Assembly (NCBI GenBank): GCA_003117195.1
Contig: BDSI01000087.1
Location: 282,561-346,560 of the forward strand
Direction of reading: 5' to 3'
DNA length: 64,000 nucleotides
Origin: Eudorina sp. 2006-703-Eu-15
Lineage: Eukaryota; Chlorophyta; Chlorophyceae; Chlamydomonadales; Volvocaceae
Part shown: positions 1-12,600 of the stretch, one piece after another
Layout: each line of letters begins with the position of its first letter
How positions within the stretch are numbered: position 1 is the stretch's first letter
Notes under the pieces: generated by a model
Told to the model about the DNA's origin: nothing
The model's database searches: none
What the model saw: the letters and a program-made list of their open reading frames with translations, nothing else
Position numbers and translations under genes: made by a program

Positions 1-52
1 CCGTCCGTCCCCCTGCCCGCGCTGCTGTGCGTGGCGGCGCCGCCGCCGGCAG

Positions 53-1098
53 GTGCTTGAGCTCGAGGGCTGGAGCTCCCGCGCGCTGGTCAACTGGGGT
101 CGGGCGCTGGTGATCCGGGCGGACCTGCTGGCCGCCACCCCGGACGGCCTCTCGCCGGGCGGCCCCACGCTGCCGGTGGTGGCGCAGCTGTACACCTCGG
201 CCATCGACAAGTTCGAGGGGGTGCTGGAGGGCGAGCCGGACATGGTGCCGGCCAAGTACAGGTTGGTGCGCCCGTGCGCCCGTGTGCCCGTGTGCGCGGG
301 CGCTTGCATTAGCTTCTTCGTGTATGATTGTTTGTGTGCTTAGAAATGCAGCTTAGAAAGATTGTTTGTGTGCGAGAGCAGGTCTCACTCTGAGTGAAGT
401 TGTGTACGGTTGAAGGTTAGTATGTGACCGTTACAAGGTGGACCCGTATCCCGAAGGTTGTTGTTTGTGTGTAGGATTGTCGCCGGGGGGGCCTTGATCA
501 GCGTCGAGAGTTGGAGATGTCGCGTCTTCTGTGCTCGTACGTCACCGTTACCGTCCACCCTCTCGATCGCCCGTTGGGTCCGGCTCCCGGCTGCCATGTT
601 CCTCCAGCTCACCGCCCCGTGCATGCTGACAGCCATCGAAACCCCGGCCGGCTGCTGTTGACACTGGGCGGTGAAAAGGCCACTCGAGCTGTTGTGCACC
701 ACCCTACTTGCCTAGGTTCATATCCTTACGGCTATCTACACCGCCGTGTTACAGCTGCGCTGTTCATCCGTCACTCCGCCAACGTGGGACGGTTGGGCGC
801 TGCGTGCCGCGCTGTCCGGCCGCCCGCCCGGCGGTGTGTAAAAGAGAACTGAGTCGCGAGAAGTGAAGTCCTGCGGTGTGTACACGTATGCAGATGCGCG
901 CTGGCGATGGCGGGCCTGTCCCGCACCCGGGCCGCCGGCAGTCGGGAGCGGCTCACACTCCTGGCGGACGCCATCAACTACCTGCGGGACGTCATCTCCT
1001 CCCAGTCGCCGGACGCGGAGGCGCTGCGGCCCGCGGCCAGGGCGGCGCTGCAGCAGTACGAGGCGCAGCTGATGGCGCAGCGCGCCGCCCGGCAGTAG
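53..1098 (+). CDS. TPR-like protein, C-terminal two exons (5' end outside window)
   Basis: Two exons join in phase. The first starts after the acceptor AG at 51-52 and runs 53-261 (donor GTTGGT, phase 2). The second starts after TATGCAG and runs 894-1098, ending in TAG. The protein tail has paired amphipathic helices of TPR/SEL1 style: an NWGRAL helix, then a YTSAIDKFEGVL helix, then KYR joined to CALAMAGLSRTR, then a helix with INYLRDVI. It ends Gln/Ala-rich at MAQRAARQ. The pattern of Ala and Gly at packing positions is what suggests TPR; no catalytic motif is visible, so the likely role is protein-protein scaffolding. The gene must begin upstream of the window. The exon join is well supported because the helical pattern continues across it; the family assignment is an inference. 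Confidence 0.6.
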
Positions 1099-1699
1099 CG
1101 CGGCGGCGCCCGGCAGTCTGTGCGCGGCCAGGAAGTAGGCGGGCGAGCGGGTGGGGCGGCGAGGCAGGCGGGCGCGGGGCCGCACCGCCGGTGTGCCTCT
1201 CTGCTGGTGGATCGACGTCGGCGCCACTGACGGGCAACGTGATCAAGCATCGAGGGGGCGGCGTTGTTCGGCTTGTGGCAGGGCTCGGTCGGTTGCCGTT
1301 GCCAGTTTGGAAGTTGTCAGGGACGGACCGTGGGCTGGTGTCTTCTTGTTTCACCGGGTTTATAAAGCCGGCGATCGGTTGAATGGTCGGGCAGCTGGAT
1401 GGGCTGTGTGTTGCAGGGGGTTTGGGAATGCGTACGGCGGTGAAACGGCACGTACGGGTATGAGGGTGGGGGACCAGGGGCCAAGACTGGAAAGAGAATA
1501 CGGAAAACATACGGACACGGAAATCAGGGGCCGTCATTTGAATCTTTTCTTTGCACCAGTGGGACGAGACTTGTTAAAGGCGTAACCGACACGACTCGCA
1601 GGTAGCACAGGGCGCGAGGCGCCGTTGGGCGGGCGAGGATTCCGAACGAGGCACGGATGGACGATGCGCGATGAAAGCAGGCAGCCTTATTTGCGAGTT

Positions 1700-1704
1700 T
1701 GTAA
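1700..1704 (+). promoter_or_regulatory. possible poly(A) signal TGTAA for the TPR-like gene
   Basis: TGTAA about 600 bp after the stop at 1098. This pentamer is the usual chlorophyte poly(A) signal, and long 3' UTRs are common in volvocine algae. It is the first copy I noticed downstream. A single pentamer is weak evidence. Confidence 0.3.
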
Positions 1705-2030
1705 GCTCGCTTCGCTTGGCGCACAGGCTTAATGTACGAACGTGCGTCTGTGCCGTATGTACGGATGTACGACCTCGGGCACTCACGTGTCGGGGCCTAC
1801 CGCTGCATGTGAGCACGGATGTTATGAGGGAGACCGTGCCCTCAGTTATCTGAAGCTGCTGCGCGAAAGCACCAGACTCGTTCGGGGACTTCGATGTCCA
1901 TTCGCGCCTCGGCCGCGGCGTCATTACGTAATATGGCACCCCCACACGCATGGGTTCCCAGCATTTGTTCTGAAGCGCAAGATTCTGAAGCGCGGCCAGG
2001 GCGACCCGCGCCGCCGCCAGATGGATCCGC

Positions 2031-2066
2031 CGTACATGCACCCGTACATGCACCCGTACATGCGCC
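2031..2066 (+). repeat. 12-bp tandem repeat, three copies
   Basis: Three adjacent copies of CGTACATGCACC, the third with one change (CGTACATGCGCC). Confidence 0.9.
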
Positions 2067-5000
2067 CGTCGACGACACCCGGGACGGAGTGGGGGCAATG
2101 GCATTCAAGCCGCGGGGGGTAGGTGCCGTTGCGCAGCAAGTAAGGTTCATCTCTGTGCCCCCACAGCTAGCAGCAGCCATGGCCCTGACGTAGATCAAAA
2201 CAGCCTCCTACCCATGATTAATGGAACTCATATGGCGGTCTCGCCCTGGCCCGCACGCAAGCGGTTGAGCGGGCCCATGTAGCGTTTTAGGAATGCCAGC
2301 ACACAACAAGCTCAAGGACACGCAAGGACGCCCGCCCAACTCCACCCGCAGGGGCTATGGTATGGGAGGATGGGTGGCGGTCGGGATGCACCGTACACTG
2401 CTAGCGACAACCTTGGAGTAGGTATGCACCACGCACGGCGTTGAGTTTGTCGCGTGCGTCCTGCTGGCGGATCGTATACGTCCAGCACCCGCAGATTCAA
2501 GATGGCTCCGTTTGGAGACGGAACCCTCGAATACCGCTGGCTGGAAGACGTAGGCGGAAGCTGACTTTTGGAATTCAGGTGTATATATTCTTTCAATGTA
2601 GCACTGGCGGCTAGAAGTGCTAGAAGTAACTCGTTCGGGCGGAAGCGTGACATCCAAGATCCAACTGACGTCGACTGTCACGGACCCTTTTAAGTTATCC
2701 GAGAAACATTCACAGCTACATGCTCATGGCGATACGTTCGTGAGGCCCGCGAGCCACAGGATGTTGCCGATCTATCATGCAGAGGTCGGCCAACGACCAA
2801 CGACTAACGACAATCACCGATTGGTGATCATTCTGCCCTCTAGGCATTTATGCTCCAGCCGTTTCCCAGTGATCGCGAGGGTTCACAGGCTGCTGCAAAG
2901 ATGTTCGGTTGCGGTACGAAGGTTCCGCTGACGACGTTTTGCGTTCGTTCGGCAACGTATTCGGTTCTGTTCGATTTGATGTTCCAGCATGCGAGTGTGC
3001 GATGTTGTATCTAAACATGATTATGTTTGGTCTTAGTTTTGGTCCCCGGCGAAGTAAGCTAGGAGCTTCAAGGCATTTGACAAGCCTGTCATTTTTCTGT
3101 TACCGGTATCAGTAGTAATGAGAAATATGTTATCAGTCAGGGTATTTCGTGGATTCTGGCAGAAATGAATGAATGAACGTTACGGCGGACCCCAAATATA
3201 ATGTACAATTGCAAGTAACACCGACGCGGCCAATCCCGCTTGCACCGGCCTATAGCTGCGTCTACGACGGGCTAGCCAGCGCGCCTGGCGCGCCCAAGCC
3301 CGCCCACACTGACGAATCCAACGATCCATGCCATTTAACAAAGGCATGCGAGTTTCTGGCACCTGGCCCCAAGCCAGTCCCGATGCGCTCCTGTCACCCG
3401 CCGCCGCGCATCCACGCAAGCATGCATCCGCCCGTGCGCTGCCTGCCGTACGTCTATCCGGCGGTTATACAGGCCCAGATGGCTTCGTTCGTACTTGGTA
3501 GATAGGCGCCTCACACCATCAACCCAGGCCAAGGGCTGCCCACCGACGCACCCAGGGGTGCCGTAGAGGGTGAGAGCTGGCAGGGGTAGGGTAGATAGAC
3601 CGTACGGCCCTACACCTCAAGTACAGTGCGAACGAAGCACTGAAGCAGCATCTCGAGAAGCCTCTGCCAGCTCTTACCTACCACAAGGGGTAGGTCATGC
3701 AGCTGGCCATACCGGCCATCACACCAGGTTGCTGACGCGCCAGGATTGCCCCTCCATCCTGGAAACCGCACCGGCAAACCCACCGCACAGAACCACATGG
3801 CGGGGAAGGAGCCGAGATCGGTCACTGTTAGTTGCGTACAAATAGAAATTACAGACGCACCGATCTCTGGTACCCCAGCCCCACACGTACGGGCGCACTC
3901 TGCGGCTGAACTATCAACCGATCGAGCGACCCAACCGACCCAACAAATAAAAGAGAGAAGTGACCCCGCCTTGGTTGGGGTGGTGGTTCGTTAATAGGGG
4001 CGCCCTGGTGGCTAACTCCCCCTGAGCGGGCTGTATCCCTAGCCGTGGTTGGTTCACGGGGTGGCTCTCCAGCCGCCCCAGCCACACCATGGAACTCGGC
4101 GTTGTGGCCCACCACTCGCTCCGGATGGGGCCTGTTGGGGATGTGTGCACCGCACCCGTCCGTCGTAACTGACGCGAGGGAACTTCGGTATGGGAGCGGT
4201 TGCTTGCTTCACGTTGTCGGGGCGGCCGCAGTGTGTGTGTACGTCAGAGCGCCTCGCTTTTGATGGAGGTGTGGAGGTATTGTTATATTGCTCCGCGTGA
4301 ATTTGCATATTGCTCCGCGCGCATGATGATGCATGATCGGTCCGGACAGTAGTACGTAGTGGCAAAAACTTCAAACCTGATTTAACATCCTGCGACTCCT
4401 CGAGCTGCGCTAGAAAACCGAATGCAAAGACCCGCGAGGGATTTTTCATTGTTTCCAGCAGCAGATTACAACGCATCGGTTTTATAAAGGAAGGTTCTGG
4501 TCGCTTTTGGATGGATGTTAGGTTTGCCGATGAGCCGAGCAGTTGAATGTATTACGGGCTTTCCCCCCTGTTCCAGTAAGCTCGCCGCTCCTCAACTACT
4601 GACAGGATAATTCATCTTCAAATATGCATGGCAAATCTGTGGCTAGGCTGATGCAAAGGCTTCGACCTAACATTAATCGGTTTCGCACGTTTCGCAGCTT
4701 CAGAGACCCAGTCGTTATGACTTACGGGGTTTTAAATCGGGACCGAAAGGACGCGTTGAGTCATAGACGCGATGAAACGTAAATAGGTCTCGGCCAACGG
4801 AAAGCGATTGCACGGTGATGCCGCGTGCGGGCAGGTTTTATGATAGCCTCGGCCGGTCAAGGTGCATACCGATCACGGACACAGAACGGTAATCATTATA
4901 TCATCGAAGGACCATATCAAGGCAGTAGGTTGCGGTTTTGCTCGGCAGTCAGGCCAAGTCCGACAATTATTCGACCTGTCCAGACGTGTCCCGACGTGGA

Positions 5001-5790
5001 GCGACTGGACTTTGACATTCCCATCTATTCCAGTCAAGACACATGGTCGGCTTTGCAGTTATAGATCACTATCCTGATCTAGTTGATGCACCATGTTTTG
5101 ATGGGGTTCGGGGGTTGCTACATTACGACCAGATCACATACAACTCGACGTGGGACGTGGAGTTCACTTGCCAGGTAGATTCAGCTAATAGTGAAGAAAA
5201 TGATTTCAAGCTAAGACGACTGCTCAGCAATTTTTGCGGTTTCTGCATATGCTGTAATCACATAGGCAATACGTTTCTGCGTGGTCCCAGCTGTCCACAT
5301 GCCAGCCTTAATTTACAAGTTCCAATGAATTATTACACACACACGCGAATATGATATTTTATAAATTGTGGAGTTCTTAGTTCCGTGCGCCATTCTACCA
5401 GCTGCGACCCAGTCCTTAAATTATCATAAAGATACATTTTGCTATGTTGTGCCAAATTCCTGTGTCACGGATACAAGCATTTGAAAGAAAGTGCGGCTGC
5501 AGTTATTATAACTGCCTGCACCATTCACCATTCACCTTACGGACGGACAACTCCAACAACTATGATTGACATACACCGGGTCATATTCTCAGTTGGTTCG
5601 TACGTATCCAGTCTGGTTCATGATTTGGTGTCCTGCACCCGTACACTGAGCTTCGCAGCGATTTACCTCCATTCAACGCAATCTGAATGGAAATCTGGTG
5701 CAGCACTCATCAAAATTTTCGAGGCTAAACGACTACTAAAGGTTTCCGTCTGCATTGCCATACTTTTGTTCAGCGGTTGATTTTGCCGAC

Positions 5791-8331
5791 ATGGCTACGA
5801 CAGCCGTGACGGATAATCAGGACGTAGACAATGAAGAGTTCTGCTACATATGTTTCGAAGGGGCCACGCGCTGTGCATCTGGAGAACTCGAGCCCCTGGT
5901 TCAGGTCAGTTGGCCATGAGAGCTTCGGTGAAGTGCAGCTGTGTCTGAAATATATTTAACCAAATGACGAACAATCTATTGCAATTGGGGAGGGTCGTCT
6001 ATCCCTTATCTTGGGAGGTAGCTCGTCCGGAAAGGGTGTTTCCCTCCACGAAATGCTTGTAGGTGTGCAGATGCCCAACAAGGGTTCACCGCAGATGTGT
6101 TGCTCGCTGGCAGCTATATTCTGCGGGGAAACGGTGAGGGCCTGGCGTCGTTCTCTGTCGGGTTGCTTGCTTTTTCTGCGTGTGGCACCACGCTAAGTTT
6201 CGCAATAGCTGCATGACGGCGCCGCTCCAGCTGCCGCAACCGGTAGTCATCGGCTTTTGTCAGGGTTGGAACTACGACGCGGACAGCTTGCGGCATTGTC
6301 TCAGTTTGGACCCGGGGCCATGATACAGGAAATTCGTCATATGAATTGAGTTTGGGCGGGTTCCTCGTCCTCGCGTGGTGTCACACCTCGGTAGTTGGCA
6401 TCACACGGCACGGAACGCGTCCGAAGGGAGTGTCGTGAGGGATACTCGTCCCCTGAACTTCAGCGTGAACTTCAGCGTACGCTTCTTCGTTGCAGGCGGT
6501 CTGCATCTCTGTTGACGAGCTCGTCGGCTGAAACGGAGTTTACGTACAACCGCACACCCACGACAATCAATCTAGGCCTCGACCAGTAATTTTGCCCATG
6601 TAACAATACACAGGTTCCTAATCCACCGGCACTGTGCTGACTGGTATGCGGCATCAGGAAACGCGCTGGTTGCGGACCAGGCACCAACGCCCCCGCCGCC
6701 CCTGGCCTATTTGTTATGACTTCCTGATGTACAGGGAGGAGAAGTCCTGCCGTTTCTGCCAAGATTCGCTTCCCGACTGGAAGGAGGTCCTAACCCCGCG
6801 CGCTCTGCCGCCGGCGGTTCCCGTGCTCAGCATATACTACAACAACACTTGCTGCAGGTGCCGCACCTCCAGGGCCCGGGCCGCAACCATGCCAGGAACC
6901 AGCGAGAGGAGGGTTTCTGTTGGGGGCACAGGCCGCGAAGGGCTGCGCCGAAAGTGTTGCGCCCGCGACCGCTGTCCGCCGGCGTTGGCATGTGTCATCT
7001 TGTGGCGAGAGGGACGCCAGCTGCTGGCGACCATGCAGCTGCCCGCCCTCGCTGTTTAAACAGTCCGTCGCACCCGGCTGCTCTAGTCCCCTCAAACTCG
7101 GTACCGCTGCCGCCTCCTGCACCCCGTGCCTCCTCAAATCCACCCACTCACCCACCCCCAGGATGAAGGTGCGGCCGGGCCCTGACGGACTGCAAGCGTT
7201 CCTGCGACAGCTTGAGGTCATCGTGGGCCGCGATGTGGCCAACGTGAACTTCGTGTTCCGCTGCCGCTGCCCCGACACCGGTCCGTTTTGGGTGCGGCAG
7301 ACCCAGATGACGTCGTCGGGAAAGCTTGGGTTTGCTGCCTCTTTTTAATGTGATAACTCACCTTTGTTTCTTGTACTGTACGAATGCCGTACAGGTCGCC
7401 TTAAAATGTGACCACGTACAATCGCCATTGAACTGTCTTGTGTCGGGTTTGGGCGTGGGTTTTGTTGGGCGGGCAAAATGCGGGGGCCGCTGACTCTTGC
7501 GATGCGGCCCCCTGCCGCCGCCGCCGCTGTTGCCGTACAGGCGCCGAGATCTTTCTGCAGGGTCTGCAGGCCTTTGAGGCCGCAATGCACTGCGCCTGCG
7601 TTCGAGCCGCGCAACGCAGCCTGCAGCAGCAGCAGCAGCAGCAGCAGCGGGACCAACAAATGCATCAAAGCGTGCAGCATCACAGGCAGTCAGCTCTCCA
7701 GCAGCCGGCACCTGGCCAGCAGAACCCGCATCTGCAGGCACAGCCAGCGGTACGGCACTCCCAACTGCTGCCGACTGCTGCTGCCACAGAGCTGGCAGAT
7801 CCGCAACTGCTGCAGCGACAGGAACAACTGCAGCAGCAAGCACAAGAACAACAGCGTTCGCAGCAGTGGCAGCAGACGGCCACGGCGCAGCAGCAGCAGC
7901 GCGCACAAGGCGCACAGAGGCCGCAGCCGGACGAGCAGCAGCAGCAGCAGCTCCTGCCGGCGCCGCTGCAGCAGCCCTGGTGTGGCTCCATGCACGCGCA
8001 CTCGGAGCCGGCGGCGGCGGGGATCCAGCAGCCCCACGCCCAGCGGCAGGCGCGCCTAGGCGCGGCTGGGCATATGCCGCCGCACAATACGGCAACATCC
8101 CCATTGTCGTACGAGCCGCAGCCCAGGCGGGCATCGGCCCCCAACGAGCGGGTCTTCGATGCCGCCGCCACCGCCGCGGTCGCCGCCACTGCCGCCACGC
8201 GACCGGCGCTGCTGCACGCACGTGCTTCGGTCCTCGGTGGGTCGGATGGCTTTGAGTCGCCGTACGAGTTGCTGCAGCTGCAGCAACCGGCATCGGCAGC
8301 GCCGGCGCCGCCGGTCCCGGCGGTCCGAGGT

Positions 8332-8366
<35 letters not shown>

Positions 8367-8997
8367 TGCAGCTACCACGGCGGCGTTGACGTCGCCGCGC
8401 AGCACCGGTTCTCACCTGTCTGTGTCGGCCACTACCTCTCCCGCCGCGGGCCCCTGGAGTCTCCATGCAATAAGTCGCGAGGCCGCGACTGCCGCCTCCA
8501 CCACCTGCGTGGAGGCTGTCACTGCCGTTTCGCCTGTTGCCCGTCTTGCTATCGCGTCGCCGTCGCCTGCCTCTGCTGCTATAGCATTCTCACCGTGCCT
8601 GGAGACGTCGCCGCTTACCCTGAGCCACCAGAGCCACCAGCGCTTGCTACAGCCAGCTTCGCAGCTCCGCAGCGGCGGCTTCTCCCCGGTTCGCTCGGCG
8701 CCGCCACCGTTGCTGTCGCGAGGGCGCGGCTGCCCAGCGCAGCTGACGCCGGCGGTGCCAACTGTGGCGGCGGAGCTTGGGGGCGGCATCTCCGCCAGGC
8801 CCGTCGTGGCGATGCCGATTGCCGTACACGGTGCTTGCGGTGGCGGCGGCGGCGCCGCCGCCGCCGCCGCTACTGCGCCGGCGATGCTGCAGTTCCGTGA
8901 CTCGCGGCGGGGCAGCGCCGGCGGATCCAGCCATGGCACGTCGTCCGTCTGTGCGGCGTTGTCCGTTCCGATGACGTCATCGCCGCCGGCGTGCGCT

Positions 8998-9028
<31 letters not shown>

Positions 9029-9660
9029 CTGCTTCTCAGGACGCGGACCCGCTGCTTCGGCGCGTGGCGGTGACGACCGCCTCGCCGTCACCGTCGTCCC
9101 GGCCGTCGTTGTGGTTGCTGCGAGCGGTCGGCCGCGACGCCGCCGCGGCCGCCGCGCCTGTGCCGCCGACCACCCCCGCTCGCGCGCACCGGGACGAGCG
9201 GATCCAGGATCTGGACGAGCTGGCACGGGACGGAGACGGGGCCCGCGAGCCAGGGCAGGTCGTGGGGCGGCCCAACTTCGTGAAGCCCAAAGGCATCGTC
9301 GCGGGGCCGCTGTCGCCGAGGCGGCGGCCGTCGGGCGAAGCCGCGGCCGCTGCCACCGCCGCCGCGACCATGGTCGTGATCCCGGTGGTCGCGTCGGCGG
9401 AGGCGGCGGCGGCGGCGGCGGAGACGAGCAGTCCGGTGCCCTCCGTTGCGGGCGAGGCGCAGCCGCAGCACGATGCGGCCCCGACGGCCGTCGTCTCGGG
9501 TGCCGCGGCTCGAAAAGCCGGCGGCGGCGGCGCCGCCGCCGTCGCGAGAGTTGAGAAAGCCACCGGCGCCGCCGCAGCACGACTAGCCGGCGTGATGTCG
9601 GCCATGAAGGCCCTGAAGGGTGCGCTCACCCGGCGCCTAGGCCGTAAGCCTGCGTCTTAA
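5791..9660 (+). CDS. RING-CH-like zinc-finger protein with long Gln/Ala-rich tail
   Basis: Exons I can support: 5791-5904 (ATG start; contains CYIC, the first Cys pair), 6614-6643 (HRHC then ADW), 6735-6857 (EEKSCRFC, the last Cys pair), 7162-7280 and 7541-9660 (stop TAA). The last four junctions are in phase. The middle of the finger (the CxC pair between CYIC and HRHC) was not found between 5905 and 6613, so an exon is missing or the finger is unusual; HRHC to CRFC spacing is also short for this class. After the finger comes a conserved-looking segment (RMKVRPGPDG ... AFEAAMHCA) resembling the region that follows the finger in volvocine RING-CH proteins, from memory. The 700-residue last exon is low complexity: poly-Gln at 7622-7650, poly-Ala from (GCC)n at 8332-8366, and a basic C-terminus. 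RING-CH proteins are usually E3 ubiquitin ligases; no membrane segment is seen here. Confidence 0.62.
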
Positions 9661-12600
9661 GAGACCAGGGAGGACATGAGAGGGCGGCGGAGGGGCACAT
9701 GTCGTGTGGAGCTGTGGACAACTCCTGCTGCGGTATGCAGGCGGTCGAGCGGTATGCTGGTTCGTTGATGGCTTCTATAGGCGACTCGAGCGCAGGCATG
9801 GCGGCCTGTGGCGTGTTCTTCTGGGCGCGGCGGGAACGGGATTTCTTGTACGGCAGGATGTACGGCATGGCATCGATTTATGTCATGCCCGATGTTGATC
9901 GATGTCCTGCCCCCCCGCGACGATGGCCCGTCAGATCATAATGGTTGTTTATATAAACGCGTTGTTGTTATAAAGTACAGGAGGCTCGTGTGACAAGAAA
10001 AAGCTCGTGGGTGGCTTGTGAGGTTGGCTTTCGTGGCGGTTGGGTTCGGCCTTGCGGGCGGCTGGGGAACGGGTACAGGGCCACAAATCCCCCTTACCTT
10101 CGGGGACCGCAAGAGGCCCTTGACTGGGCCCCCTCGCCCGTGTAGCTACTTGTAGCTATCTGTGTTTGGCATGTGTCGTACCCGCTGGACTTGAGCGCGG
10201 CGCGGATGGTCATGGCCAATAGTATATTATTAGTTTCCTTTCCGTTCATTGTTGGTGTATAGCGGATGCGTACCGCGATTGTTACATTCGCGCGCACGGT
10301 ACGGTAGGGAAACAATCCCCCTTTTGTATGTACGGCATGGTTGGTTCAAACGGGTTCCGTACCGACCCTGACGCATGTGCTGCGCGTAATGACGGTCGCG
10401 ACGACCTCACCTGCATAATCGTTTGGCGGATTGGCCACCGTGGATTGGCCGGCCTCTCATCGATTGTGGAGAAAACTAAAGCCTAGGAACGCGCATATGA
10501 AGACTGTGTGTTGGGGTGCTGGGAACGATCGGTGCGAGGGTGGGCATACATTACCGCAGCCCACGAACAAACGCTTGCTAGGTTTAATTCTTTCGGGCCG
10601 GGTCCGGCCGCGACGAGACTGCCGACCGTATATAGAGGTCCCTTCCCTGGAGGACTCATCGTGGGGATGCGTCGCCGTTGGTTGCGGGGGATCTTCGCCG
10701 CAGCTGCCCGGGCGGCTGTGCAGGCTTGGCGGGTCGACGATTCAAATTGGAGTTTTGGAAAGGCGCATGTCTTCTGGCCATATGCTCCTTTAGGGCGGTA
10801 GGTGCAGACAGCCGCCCCACGCGTCGGTGGTGGCGCCCGGTATTGTTTGTTGCAGGTGGTTGGTGGTTATCATGTTTGGTACGACATGACGCGTCGTCCG
10901 GGGGAGCGGTTTCCCGGCTGCTGGTGGTTGCTGCAGCTGATTTTGCTGCTGCGGCCCGCATTCGTCATTGTGATTGATGCGGGTATGCGCATATACACAT
11001 TGCAGGTTGGTTGTGGAACGACCGGTTGGATGCCTTAGTTCATTTGTTTGTTGTCAGTTTTAATTCGGTTTGGGTTTGGTGTTGGTTAGGCAGCTGGCTC
11101 CTTGCCCGCTGACTGGGTAACCTATGTACGGTATGTACGGCATTGTTCGCACGGACATTCGTGCGGCGGAATGCGGCGTCGAGCCCCGACCCTTCATTCG
11201 GTGTGGACGGGTCACGGTCACACGCGCCGCCGCGTCGCTTCCGACGCAGTTCGGGGTACGACAGCGTCCGCGCGGTCGCACGTACAATTCTGCGTACGGC
11301 AATGGATTTGAAGCACCCCAGTCTAAGAAGGCCGGCATTTAGCGGCCTGGGGTGTTTCAGTGGCTGCGACTGCTGTGGCTGCTGCTGCTGCTGCATCGGT
11401 TGCTCCTGCGCCTGTTGCGGATGCACGCCTCCGCATGTGCAGCAAAGGGGGCTTGCGTCTTTGCCACGGGCCACGGGGTGGGGCGCTGATTGATCGTTAT
11501 TGATGGGTCGTTTCCACGAGCTGCGGATGATATCGTTTCCACGGGCGGCGACGACACAGAACTCACCCGCGGCGTCGGCTTCGATTGCACTGGTGGGTCT
11601 GCAGGGGATGTACATCTTGCCAGCTTTGTCGCTGTTGCTGGTTTGAATTGTTTCGGTCGGCTTGTGCTTCGTGATGTTCGTGGCAAGAATTGAGGAAAAT
11701 CCATGGCAGCGGCTGAAGGCAGGCGCTGACGGACGAGAGACGTGTCGGGTCGGGTCGAAGAGGTTCGAACGAACACCTGACTTGATGATGCCTCTGGATG
11801 ATGCCTGGATTGTCATGGTCTTCCCAGTGCTGCTTCTGACGCCGATACGCGGATAGCCGCTGCCTTCGCGGCTGATTGCTTCGAGGAGTCGCAGCCGGCA
11901 CGTTGAGGCCGATGCGAGCAGCCGGTCACGGTAGATGTATGGCCGGACCAAGGCTGCGGCGCCGCTTCAAGGACGATTCGATGTACGATAATATACGGCA
12001 ATATACGGCAATGTGGGATATTCGCGGGCCCCGTCACGATGAGTCGGGAGTGTGGAGACCTGTGTGAGCGGGCAGCGGCATATGTGTGGGAACGGATCCG
12101 GGCCGGGAAGGGCCGGAGCGTAAGATCGTGTGGTTGTTAGCCGTTGGAGGTGGTTGCGGCGGTTGGTTGGCGGTTTCCTCGTGGGATGTACGTTTTGTGG
12201 TTTTTGGTGGGTCGCGTGCTGGTGGTGGTTGCGCGGTGGTGGTGGTTATGTTTGTTGTTATTCGATGGCGGTTGTAAGGCGGCGGCGGTTTGTCCGTTGG
12301 GAGGTGGCGCAGCGGTGGGGCCGCGTATTGGCAGCCCCTTGCTCCCTCTCCCCCTCCCGCACATCCACATCCACATCCGCTACTGCGGGCTTCACCCTAA
12401 ACACACGGGCTCCCCTATTCTTGGTTTCTTGCCAGCCGGGCACATATGGCCAGGCCGCGCGGGTGGCCCCGCATTTCGCGCAACAGCAGAAAAGGGTGCG
12501 TCCTGCGCGCGGCGTGACTGTACGATAGTCGGTCGTAGCTCCTGCAGAGCCGTTGCGCGGCTAGCTGGCCAGCTCAGCAGGTACCTCAGGACGCTAGGCT

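Larger units (their letters stand above)
1099..5790. other. gene-poor interval
   Basis: About 4.7 kb between the TPR-like gene and the RING-CH-like gene. GC drops noticeably from about 2.6 to 5.7 kb. The open frames here are short, lack the GC-rich third positions of the neighbouring exons and show no recognisable motif. The first 600 bp are probably 3' UTR of the upstream gene, and the last few hundred bases probably hold the promoter and 5' UTR of the gene starting at 5791. One 12-bp tandem repeat lies at 2031-2066. I see no tRNA-like fold or transposon ORF. Confidence 0.5.

Noticed and set aside
11040..11951. 303-residue minus-strand open frame
   Set aside because: No recognisable domain, no splice continuation and no GC-rich third-position bias.
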